DNA of 5,162 bases, taken from assembly GCA_022424815.1 (NCBI GenBank), contig JAKMGS010000122.1, positions 1 through 5,162 on the forward strand. The letters run 5' to 3'. The translations under genes and the position numbers were made by a program. Source of the stretch: Schleiferiaceae bacterium (GTDB lineage: Bacteria > Bacteroidota > Bacteroidia > Flavobacteriales > Schleiferiaceae). Under the pieces are notes generated by a model. The model saw only the letters and a list, made by a program, of their open reading frames with translations, was not told the DNA's origin and did no database searches. This document shows positions 1 through 5,162 of the stretch, one piece after another. The first letter of the stretch is position 1. Each line of letters opens with the position of its first letter.

Positions 1-42
1 CTGTTTGCGACCTTTTCTTACAAGCTGTTGAATCGTTGGCAT
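1..42 (-). CDS. rpsL: Ribosomal protein S12, N-terminal fragment (cut by the window edge)
   Basis: Read on the minus strand from an ATG at 42-40, the 14 visible codons give MPTIQQLVRKGRKQ. This is the near-invariant N-terminus of bacterial S12 (family pattern MPTI-x-QLVRKGR). S12 is a 30S subunit protein at the decoding centre; the residues linked to streptomycin resistance lie beyond the fragment. The gene continues off the left edge, so only about a tenth of the protein is visible. A strong Bacteroidota-type promoter lies about 60-90 bases upstream, and a weak purine stretch precedes the ATG. The gene is divergent from the helicase gene. In Bacteroidota rpsL is usually followed by rpsG and fusA; that these follow here is inference. 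The identification rests on a short but very distinctive peptide. Confidence 0.93.
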   Translation of the reverse strand, partial: MPTIQQLVRKGRKQ

Positions 43-46
43 ACGT

Positions 47-53
47 ACCTTTT
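47..53 (-). promoter_or_regulatory. Weak ribosome-binding-like purine stretch before rpsL
   Basis: On the minus strand AAAAGGT lies 4 bases before the rpsL ATG. It contains an AGG core at plausible spacing, but Bacteroidota generally depend little on Shine-Dalgarno pairing and favour A-rich upstream sequence. It may therefore act mainly as an unstructured A-rich start region. It supports the choice of ATG at 42-40. Confidence 0.4.
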
Positions 54-82
54 GATTTCTAGTTTATTCTAATAATCAGTTA

Positions 83-97
83 CCCCATTTTTTGGGG
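83..97 (-). other. Short hairpin at the predicted 5' end of the rpsL transcript
   Basis: CCCCA and TGGGG form a perfect 5-bp inverted repeat around a 5-base T loop (an A loop on the minus strand). The predicted rpsL -7 box ends at base 102, so transcription should start near 95-97, and the RNA would begin with this GC-rich hairpin. It could protect the 5' end or tune expression. It is unlikely to be a terminator, because no U tract follows on either strand. The pairing is directly visible; the function is inference. Confidence 0.4.
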
Positions 98-101
98 ACT
101 G

Positions 102-131
102 CAAATGTAGGGGAAATATTCGCACATACAA
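102..131 (-). promoter_or_regulatory. Bacteroidota-type promoter for rpsL
   Basis: On the minus strand, TTG (complement of 129-131) is followed after exactly 19 bases by TACATTTG (complement of 102-109). This matches the known Bacteroidota vegetative consensus of a -33 TTG/TTTG box and a -7 TAnnTTTG box. The predicted start is near 95-97, leaving a leader of roughly 53-55 bases before the rpsL ATG. Both boxes, their spacing and their placement before a ribosomal protein gene agree, so this is the best-supported control element in the window. Confidence 0.8.
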
Positions 132-163
132 GCGGTGAAAAGGGAAAATAATCGGCTCGTTCT

Positions 164-190
164 GAATTAATTAAGAGGGGTTATTAATTC
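164..190. repeat. Perfect 8-bp inverted repeat in the divergent control region
   Basis: GAATTAAT (164-171) and its exact reverse complement ATTAATTC (183-190) flank an 11-base spacer containing a G-rich run (AGAGGGG). The arm centres are 19 bases apart, close to two helical turns, as a dimeric DNA-binding protein would require. The repeat lies upstream of the rpsL promoter boxes on one side and of the helicase -7 box on the other. AT-rich arms arise easily by chance, so an operator role is only a suggestion. Confidence 0.35.
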
Positions 191-196
191 GAAGTG

Positions 197-213
197 GAAA
201 TCTTGTGAAATCT
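197..213. repeat. 7-bp direct repeat at one-helical-turn spacing
   Basis: GAAATCT occurs at 197-203 and again at 207-213, a 10-base period. An overlapping CTTG/CAAG inverted repeat (202-205 and 214-217, 8-base gap) covers the same stretch. The position is 40-55 bases upstream of the helicase -7 box, where an activator could bind. No regulator can be named, and the repeat is short enough to be chance. Confidence 0.25.
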
Positions 214-251
214 CAAGTTGGAATTGGTCCCTAAAAATCAGACTATACCAT

Positions 252-259
252 TAACTTTG
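252..259 (+). promoter_or_regulatory. Probable -7 promoter box for the helicase operon
   Basis: TAACTTTG is a perfect match to the Bacteroidota -7 consensus TAnnTTTG. The predicted transcript start is near 265, giving a leader of only about 25 bases before the TTG start at 291. The partner -33 box is poor: the nearest upstream TTG (224-226) is 25 bases away, longer than the usual 17-23. The promoter may therefore be weak or need an activator. The same bases 252-254 (TAA) form the in-frame stop that limits 5' extension of the helicase reading frame. Confidence 0.5.
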
Positions 260-290
260 GCACCTTGTCGAACGGAAATTAATCCCCCCA

Positions 291-2657
291 TTGGCTCAGT
301 TTCTCAACCAATTAAATGATGCGCAGCGCAAGGCTGTGGAGCACACCAGCGGACCAGTAATGGTCATAGCTGGCGCAGGTTCCGGAAAAACGCGTGTACT
401 GACCTACCGCGTTGCCTACCTTCTGAGCAAAGAGGTTGATGCCTTCAACATCTTATCCTTGACATTTACCAACAAGGCAGCGCGAGAAATGAAGGAGCGC
501 ATTGGGAAGATCGTCGGTGAATCAGAAGCGAAGAATTTATGGATGGGAACTTTCCACAGCATATTCGCAAGAATTTTAAGGATTGAGGCAGAGCGTCTTG
601 GGTATCCAACGAACTTCACCATATACGATGCAGACGACAGCAAAAAGGTCATCTCCAACATTATCAAAGAGAAAAACCTTGATAAGGACATTTATAAGTC
701 CAAGACGGTTGCGTCGCGCATCAGTTCGTTGAAGAATAACCTCATTACACCGAAGGCATACTTCCAAAACGGAGAATTACAAGCTCAGGACAGTACGGCA
801 AAACTACCGATGTTTGGTGAAATTTATCAGGCCTACACGGAACGGTGCTTCCGTGCCGGAGCGATGGATTTTGATGATTTACTACTTAAAACCAATGAGT
901 TACTGTATAGGTTTCCGGAGGTTTTAGCCAAGTACCAGGAGCGCTTCCAGTACATTTTAGTGGACGAGTATCAGGATACCAATCATAGCCAATACTTGAT
1001 TGTGAAGGCTTTGGCTGCGAAGTACGAGAACATATGTATTGTGGGAGACGATGCACAATCCATCTATGCCTTCCGAGGGGCAAACATTCGCAATATTCTC
1101 AACTTCCAAAAAGATTATCCAGATACGAGGTTATTCAAATTGGAACAGAATTACCGTTCTACAAAAACCATTGTGCAGGCGGCCAATAGCATCATTGCCA
1201 AGAACAAGGATCAGATTGAAAAGAATGTCTGGACGGACAATGGTAGTGGGGAGAAGATTGTGGTGCACAAGAGCGTTTCTGATTCGGACGAGGGAAATTA
1301 TGTGGCGACCAATGTTTGGCAAACGTCCATGAACGAAGGGGCGTCGCACGATGATTTTTGTATTCTCTACAGGACCAATGCGCAGAGCCGTTCGTTTGAA
1401 GATGCGCTGCGAAAGAAGAACATACCCTACAAGATTTACGGTGGGCTGAGTTTTTACCAGCGCAAAGAAATCAAGGATGTGCTAGCTTATTTGAGGCTGG
1501 TCATTAATCCCAACGACGAGGAAGCGTTTCGCAGGGTGGTGAATTACCCAGCTAGGGGAATTGGCGCCACGACATTAGCAAAACTTACGCTTGCGGCAGA
1601 ACAGCAGAAATGGTCGTTCTGGCAAACGTGTGAGAAGCTGAATACTATCCCAAGTGGCATTGGAGGCGCAGCGGTGAAGAAGCTGGTCGATTTTACGACA
1701 TTGATCAACAGTTTCGCTGTGATGGCGAAAGAATATGATGCCTTTGATTTGGTTGCCCACGTTGCGAAGAGCGTGGGGCTAATTAAGGTGTTGGGAGAGG
1801 ATAAAACGCCGGAGGGCGTGACGAGATATGAGAACGTCCAGGAACTGCTGAACGGGATCAAAGACTTTACTGAACAGCAAAAAGAATTGGACGGTGGAGA
1901 TCCGTCGTTAGCTGGCTTCATGGCCGATGTGGCCTTGTTGACCGACAGAGACAATGAGGTGGACGATGGACAAGCGAAGGTGAGCATGATGACCATTCAC
2001 TTGGCTAAAGGGTTGGAATATCCCTATGTTTATATCGTGGGGATGGAGGAGAATTTGTTCCCAAGTATGCTAAGTGTCGGCAGTCGCAGCGAGCTGGAAG
2101 AGGAACGTCGATTGTTTTATGTTGCATTGACGCGTGCTGAAAAGAGAGCGCACTTGACCTATGCGCATACAAGGTATAGATGGGGCAAGTTGATTGATTG
2201 TGAGCCGTCGCGGTTTATTGACGAGATTGACGAGAAATACTTGGACATCAAGATTCCTGAATTCTCGCCGACGAGCTTTAGTTCGCCAGCACTGGACCAA
2301 GCCTTTGGCGGTGCTTTTGGCGGCAGCACTAGTTCGACGGTCTATCGCGGCAAGAATAAAGATTGGGGCAAGAAGAGCGGGGCGAAATCGGACGCGCCGA
2401 AAAAACCTGCTGCCCCTACCCTTCGTGGAAAAACATTGAAGCCAGTACGGCGTGCCGGCGCGAGTTACGAGGCTAGTGGCGATCATTTACGCCCGGATCA
2501 ACTCAGCGAAGGCATGCGCGTGGTACATGGAAGATTTGGTCTAGGCACGGTGAAAGCGCTAGAAGGCGAAGGCGCGGATGCAAAGGCGATCATCACCTTT
2601 GATAATGCCGGAGAGAAAAGATTGTTGCTAAAATTCGCCAAGGTTAAGGCGGTATAA
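291..2657 (+). CDS. pcrA: UvrD/PcrA-type superfamily 1 DNA helicase
   Basis: A complete 788-residue ATP-dependent 3'-5' DNA helicase of the UvrD/PcrA/Rep family, acting in the cytoplasm in nucleotide excision repair, mismatch repair and clearing of proteins from DNA. Visible motifs in order: Q motif (LNDAQRKAV, 8-16), Walker A (GAGSGKT, 28-34, Lys33), Ia (TFTNKAAREM, 58-67), Ib (GTFHS, 86-90), II (DEYQDTN, 225-231), III (VGDDAQSIYAFRGA, 251-264), IV (QNYRST, 286-291), V (TIHLAKGLE, 568-576) and VI (FYVALTRAEKR, 609-619). After a low-complexity Gly/Ser/Lys linker (about 655-735), residues 741-786 match the C-terminal Tudor-like domain that in PcrA/UvrD contacts RNA polymerase. This separates it from Rep and RecB-type helicases. 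The start is TTG at 291: an in-frame stop lies at 252-254, no ATG is available upstream, and the first internal Met (residue 24) would remove the Q motif. Length is slightly above the usual 720-780. uvrD is an equally valid symbol. Confidence 0.95.
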   Translation: MAQFLNQLNDAQRKAVEHTSGPVMVIAGAGSGKTRVLTYRVAYLLSKEVDAFNILSLTFTNKAAREMKERIGKIVGESEAKNLWMGTFHSIFARILRIEAERLGYPTNFTIYDADDSKKVISNIIKEKNLDKDIYKSKTVASRISSLKNNLITPKAYFQNGELQAQDSTAKLPMFGEIYQAYTERCFRAGAMDFDDLLLKTNELLYRFPEVLAKYQERFQYILVDEYQDTNHSQYLIVKALAAKYENICIVGDDAQSIYAFRGANIRNILNFQKDYPDTRLFKLEQNYRSTKTIVQAANSIIAKNKDQIEKNVWTDNGSGEKIVVHKSVSDSDEGNYVATNVWQTSMNEGASHDDFCILYRTNAQSRSFEDALRKKNIPYKIYGGLSFYQRKEIKDVLAYLRLVINPNDEEAFRRVVNYPARGIGATTLAKLTLAAEQQKWSFWQTCEKLNTIPSGIGGAAVKKLVDFTTLINSFAVMAKEYDAFDLVAHVAKSVGLIKVLGEDKTPEGVTRYENVQELLNGIKDFTEQQKELDGGDPSLAGFMADVALLTDRDNEVDDGQAKVSMMTIHLAKGLEYPYVYIVGMEENLFPSMLSVGSRSELEEERRLFYVALTRAEKRAHLTYAHTRYRWGKLIDCEPSRFIDEIDEKYLDIKIPEFSPTSFSSPALDQAFGGAFGGSTSSTVYRGKNKDWGKKSGAKSDAPKKPAAPTLRGKTLKPVRRAGASYEASGDHLRPDQLSEGMRVVHGRFGLGTVKALEGEGADAKAIITFDNAGEKRLLLKFAKVKAV
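2301..2324 (+). repeat. Tandem 12-bp duplication in the helicase linker
   Basis: Two adjacent 12-base units (2301-2312 and 2313-2324) match at 10 of 12 positions and encode AFGG twice (residues 671-678). They lie in the flexible linker between the helicase core and the Tudor-like domain, where small in-frame duplications are tolerated. Both differences are silent, which suggests an older duplication or selection for the peptide. Confidence 0.5.
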
Positions 2658-2682
2658 GCCAAGAAATTAGTTATTTGAGGGT

Positions 2683-3297
2683 ATGGAATACAATACAGAA
2701 CGGACCACTTTGAAAATCCCAGAATATGGCCGCAATGTCCAGCGTATGGTGGACTATTGCTTAACCATTGAGGATAAAGAACACCGCAGTAAAGTGGCAC
2801 AGAGTATCATTGATGTGATCGGAAATTTGAATCCGGCTATTCGTGATGCGCCCGATTATGCACACAAATTGTGGGATCACCTATTCATCATGTCAGACTT
2901 TAAACTGGATGTGGAAAGTCCCTACCCTATACCTACCGCCGAGAGTTTTGTTGGCCTTCCCGATGAAGTTCCATACCCTGTGAAATCTCGGAAATTTCGT
3001 CACTATGGGAGCATTGTGAAAACGATGGTGGGTCGTGCAGTGCGCATGGAAGATGGCGAGGAAAAGGAAGCATTGGTATATGGCATTGCCTACGCAATGA
3101 AACGCAACTACCTAAAGTTCAACAAGGACACGGTAGACGATAAGACCATTTTGGCGGACCTACAAGAGATGGCAGAAGGGAAACTAAGTGTAGACGGCAT
3201 TGAATTGCCACATCCAAAGGCCTTCAACATTAGTGCTGCAGAGCGCAATCCTTTGGGTAAAAAGAAAAACAACAAGAAAAAGAAAAGACGCTTCTAA
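2683..3297 (+). CDS. DUF4290-family protein of unknown function
   Basis: A 204-residue soluble protein with no signal peptide or membrane segment. I recognise it as the DUF4290 family of Bacteroidetes from conserved blocks: EYGRN (14-18), GNLNP (47-51), the HKLWDHLFIMSDFKLD stretch (61-76) followed by SPYP (79-82), and YLKFNKDTVDD (123-133). The family has no established function, and none is proposed here. The protein ends in a strongly basic tail (KKKNNKKKKRRF, 193-204), typical of nucleic-acid or ribosome contacts or of binding to acidic surfaces; this is inference. The ATG at 2683 follows the helicase stop by 25 bases, with GAGGG too close to the ATG to act as a normal ribosome site. murA starts 3 bases after the stop, so the two are surely co-transcribed and perhaps translationally coupled. 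Placement next to murA is, from memory, common in Bacteroidetes. Confidence 0.88.
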   Translation: MEYNTERTTLKIPEYGRNVQRMVDYCLTIEDKEHRSKVAQSIIDVIGNLNPAIRDAPDYAHKLWDHLFIMSDFKLDVESPYPIPTAESFVGLPDEVPYPVKSRKFRHYGSIVKTMVGRAVRMEDGEEKEALVYGIAYAMKRNYLKFNKDTVDDKTILADLQEMAEGKLSVDGIELPHPKAFNISAAERNPLGKKKNNKKKKRRF

Positions 3298-3300
3298 TAC

Positions 3301-4605
3301 ATGGGCACATTCAAAATAAACGGGGGCAAGAAGCTCAACGGAACTATTACACCTCAGGGTGCTAAAAACGAAACATTACAAATTCTTTGTGCGGTACTAC
3401 TTACACCGGAAGAGGTTCGCATCACCAATATTCCAGATATCGTGGATGTCAATAAGCTCATTGATTTATTGGGTGATTTGGGCGTGTACGTGAAGAAAAA
3501 CGGTCACGGCGATTATACGTTCAAGGCGGAAAATGTGAATTTGGATTTCATGCACTCGGAAGAGTTCAAGACCAAGGGCGCTTCTTTGCGCGGTTCCATT
3601 ATGATTGTCGGTCCTCTTCTGGCCAGGTTTGGAAAGGCTTATATCCCTAAACCGGGTGGTGATAAAATTGGGCGTAGAAGATTGGATACGCACTTCTTAG
3701 GCTTTGAGAAATTAGGTGCCAAGTTTAATTATGATTCAAAAGATTCTTTTTACAGCGTAGATGCATCTGAGCTGAAAGGAACCTACATGTTGCTCGATGA
3801 AGCATCGGTGACAGGTACAGCGAACGTGGTAATGGCGGCGGTGATGGCCAAGGGCAAAACCACTATCTATAACGCGGCTTGTGAGCCTTATTTGCAACAG
3901 CTGTGTAAGATGCTGGTACGCATGGGTGCCAAGATTGACGGTATCGGTTCTAATATGCTGCACATTGAAGGTGTAGACGCTTTGGGTGGTACAGATCACA
4001 GAATTCTTCCCGATATGATTGAGATCGGTTCATGGATAGGAATGGCTGCAATGACAGGGTCTGATATCACGATCAAAGATGTGAGTTACCCAGATTTGGG
4101 GATTATTCCAACAGTTTTCCGTCGTTTAGGGATTCACACAGAGCTTATCGGGGATGATTTAAGAGTGCCAGCTCATGACCATTATGAGATTGAGAGCTTT
4201 ATTGATGGATCAATTATGACCATTGCTGATGCCCCTTGGCCAGGATTTACACCGGATTTATTGAGCATTATTTTGGTAACAGCGACTCAGGCACGTGGAT
4301 CGGTACTGATTCATCAGAAAATGTTTGAAAGCAGATTATTCTTCACAGATAAGTTGATTGATATGGGCGGTCAAATCATTTTATGTGATCCACACCGTGC
4401 TACTGTCATTGGTTTAGATAAACAAGTACCTTTGAGAGCAACGACTATGACAAGCCCAGATATTCGAGCTGGGGTGAGTTTGTTGATTGCTGCGTTAAGT
4501 GCAGAAGGTACATCTACCATTCATAACATTAATCAGATTGATCGTGGTTATGAAAATATTGATGGTAGGCTTCAAGCCTTAGGTGCAGATATTGTGAGAC
4601 TTTAA
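3301..4605 (+). CDS. murA: UDP-N-acetylglucosamine 1-carboxyvinyltransferase (MurA) with Asp at the catalytic-loop Cys position
   Basis: A complete 434-residue cytoplasmic enzyme that transfers enolpyruvate from phosphoenolpyruvate to UDP-GlcNAc, the first committed step of peptidoglycan synthesis. Against E. coli MurA (by eye) the key residues are present: Lys22 and Asn23 in GAKNETL (20-26), Arg97 (E. coli Arg91), Arg126 (Arg120), Asp319 (the general base Asp305) in TPDLLS, Arg389 (Arg371) in DIRAG, and Arg415 (Arg397) in IDRGYENID. The active-site loop reads PGGDKIGRRRLDTH (118-131), with Asp121 where E. coli has Cys115. The same Cys-to-Asp change makes MurA of Mycobacterium and Chlamydia insensitive to fosfomycin, so the enzyme should be active but fosfomycin-resistant. 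It is distinguished from AroA by the UDP-GlcNAc-type core and C-terminus. Length is normal for the family. ATG at 3301 lies 3 bases after the DUF4290 stop; the TlpA-like gene starts 8 bases after its own stop. Confidence 0.97.
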   Translation: MGTFKINGGKKLNGTITPQGAKNETLQILCAVLLTPEEVRITNIPDIVDVNKLIDLLGDLGVYVKKNGHGDYTFKAENVNLDFMHSEEFKTKGASLRGSIMIVGPLLARFGKAYIPKPGGDKIGRRRLDTHFLGFEKLGAKFNYDSKDSFYSVDASELKGTYMLLDEASVTGTANVVMAAVMAKGKTTIYNAACEPYLQQLCKMLVRMGAKIDGIGSNMLHIEGVDALGGTDHRILPDMIEIGSWIGMAAMTGSDITIKDVSYPDLGIIPTVFRRLGIHTELIGDDLRVPAHDHYEIESFIDGSIMTIADAPWPGFTPDLLSIILVTATQARGSVLIHQKMFESRLFFTDKLIDMGGQIILCDPHRATVIGLDKQVPLRATTMTSPDIRAGVSLLIAALSAEGTSTIHNINQIDRGYENIDGRLQALGADIVRL

Positions 4606-4613
4606 AAAAAGAC

Positions 4614-5162
4614 ATGATGAGAGTAAAGAAAAGTGTAATTCTTTTGAGTGTAATCGCAGGGGCTTTTGCACTACTGATGGCAGCTCAAAAAGATTTTGAG
4701 GTTACAGATGCTAAGTCGGAAGTTGTGGAAGTACAGATGGCTACCTTGGGCATCGGAGACAAAGCTCCAGAGATTGCTATGAGAGATCCACAAGGTAATA
4801 TTCGCAAACTATCAGATTTGAAAGGCAAGGTTGTATTGATTGATTTTTGGGCTTCTTGGTGTCGCCCATGCAGAATGGAAAACCCAAATGTGGTGAAGAC
4901 CTATAACGAGTATAAGGATGTTCGATTTAAGAATGGAAATGGCTTTGAGGTATTTTCCGTGAGTTTGGATCAGAATAAAGTTTCTTGGGAGGTCGCTATT
5001 AAGCAAGACGGATTAGTTTGGGAGAGCCATGTGAGTGATCTACAGGGCTGGAGAAATGCAGCGGGACAGACTTATGGAGTAAATAGTATTCCTGCGACGT
5101 ATTTGATTGACGGCGAAGGGAATATTATCAAGAAGAACTTACGCGGTCAGGCGTTGAGAAAT
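4614..5162 (+). CDS. TlpA-like exported thiol-disulfide oxidoreductase, 3' end cut by the window
   Basis: An open frame of 183 codons that runs off the right edge without a stop. It begins with two adjacent ATGs (4614 and 4617). Residues 4-6 (VKK) and the hydrophobic stretch 8-23 look like a signal peptide or N-terminal anchor. There is no lipobox Cys; cleavage may follow Ala24. A linker precedes the thioredoxin fold: GDKAPEI (48-54), LSDLKGKVVLIDFWASWC (66-83) with active site WCRPC (Cys83, Cys86), and the cis-proline motif SIPATYLID (158-166, Pro160). This is the TlpA/AhpC-TSA-related layout of the cell envelope, used for disulfide reduction or cytochrome c maturation; the substrate is unknown. 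By comparison with the family only about 10-20 residues should be missing. The 8-base gap after murA, with no terminator, suggests the same operon. A ResA-type role is possible but cannot be decided. Confidence 0.9.
   Translation, partial: MMRVKKSVILLSVIAGAFALLMAAQKDFEVTDAKSEVVEVQMATLGIGDKAPEIAMRDPQGNIRKLSDLKGKVVLIDFWASWCRPCRMENPNVVKTYNEYKDVRFKNGNGFEVFSVSLDQNKVSWEVAIKQDGLVWESHVSDLQGWRNAAGQTYGVNSIPATYLIDGEGNIIKKNLRGQALRN

Noticed and set aside
83..97. CCCCA/TGGGG hairpin as a rho-independent terminator
   Set aside because: The T run is in the loop, not after the stem, and on the minus strand there is no U tract following; neither flanking gene ends here.
1544..1996. Minus-strand open frame of 150 codons inside the helicase gene
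   Set aside because: It lies wholly opposite a motif-complete helicase frame, its translation is Ser/Phe-rich with no recognisable domain, and it has no promoter or start context; it is a shadow of the coding strand.
2070..2486. Minus-strand open frame of 138 codons opposite the helicase C-terminal part
   Set aside because: It is antisense to motif VI and the linker. Its Arg-rich, patternless translation reflects the composition of the opposite strand.
2658..2682. Possible internal promoter (TTAGTTATTTG) before the DUF4290 gene
   Set aside because: The TTTG is preceded by GT rather than TA at the required position, so it does not match TAnnTTTG; simple read-through from the helicase gene is sufficient.
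2498..2800. Minus-strand open frame spanning the helicase/DUF4290 junction
   Set aside because: It overlaps the conserved Tudor-like domain and the start of DUF4290, both well supported on the plus strand, and shows no protein-family pattern.
4603..4613. A-rich murA/tlpA junction as a terminator
   Set aside because: It is a run of A on the plus strand with no preceding GC stem, and the next gene starts only 8 bases after the murA stop.
4812..5006. Minus-strand open frame of 64 codons inside the TlpA-like gene
   Set aside because: It is antisense to the thioredoxin active-site region, which is clearly coding on the plus strand.
291..5162. The four plus-strand genes as a defence system or other novel system, given the helicase next to an unknown protein
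   Set aside because: The helicase is a full housekeeping UvrD/PcrA with a Tudor-like tail, not a defence-type variant. The DUF4290-murA pairing is ordinary chromosomal context, and no nuclease, effector or mobile element is present.

Overview
The window looks like a housekeeping stretch of a Bacteroidota chromosome, probably from the Flavobacteriales (the order is low confidence). Three things point there. A DUF4290-type protein, a family I know from Bacteroidetes, sits directly before murA. The divergent intergenic region carries sequences matching the Bacteroidota promoter consensus (TTG, about 19 bases, TAnnTTTG). The start codons lack convincing Shine-Dalgarno sequences. I see no transposase, integrase, phage gene, tRNA, rRNA, CRISPR array or toxin-antitoxin pair.

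Layout: the left edge (1-42, minus strand) holds the first 14 codons of rpsL (ribosomal protein S12), reading out of the window. In most Bacteroidota this gene opens a translation gene cluster (rpsL-rpsG-fusA and the S10 cluster), so such a cluster probably lies to the left. Bases 43-290 form a divergent, AT-rich control region of 248 bases. It contains a strong minus-strand promoter for rpsL with a small hairpin at the predicted transcript start, a perfect 8-bp inverted repeat, a 7-bp direct repeat at 10-bp spacing, and a plus-strand TAnnTTTG box just before the helicase gene.

From 291 to the right edge all genes are on the plus strand and tightly packed: a complete UvrD/PcrA-type DNA helicase with a TTG start (291-2657), a DUF4290 protein of unknown function (2683-3297, 25-base gap), murA (3301-4605, 3-base gap), and a TlpA-like thioredoxin-fold protein cut by the window end (4614-5162, 8-base gap). 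No terminator or good internal promoter separates them, so they are probably one transcription unit. The set mixes DNA repair (helicase), peptidoglycan precursor synthesis (MurA) and cell-envelope thiol redox (TlpA-like). The link may be no more than shared expression of growth-related genes; DUF4290 has no known role.

The most notable point is that MurA has Asp instead of Cys at its active-site loop position (residue 121), which predicts intrinsic insensitivity to fosfomycin. I found no evidence of a new multi-gene system; the remaining observations are about regulation and small sequence features.
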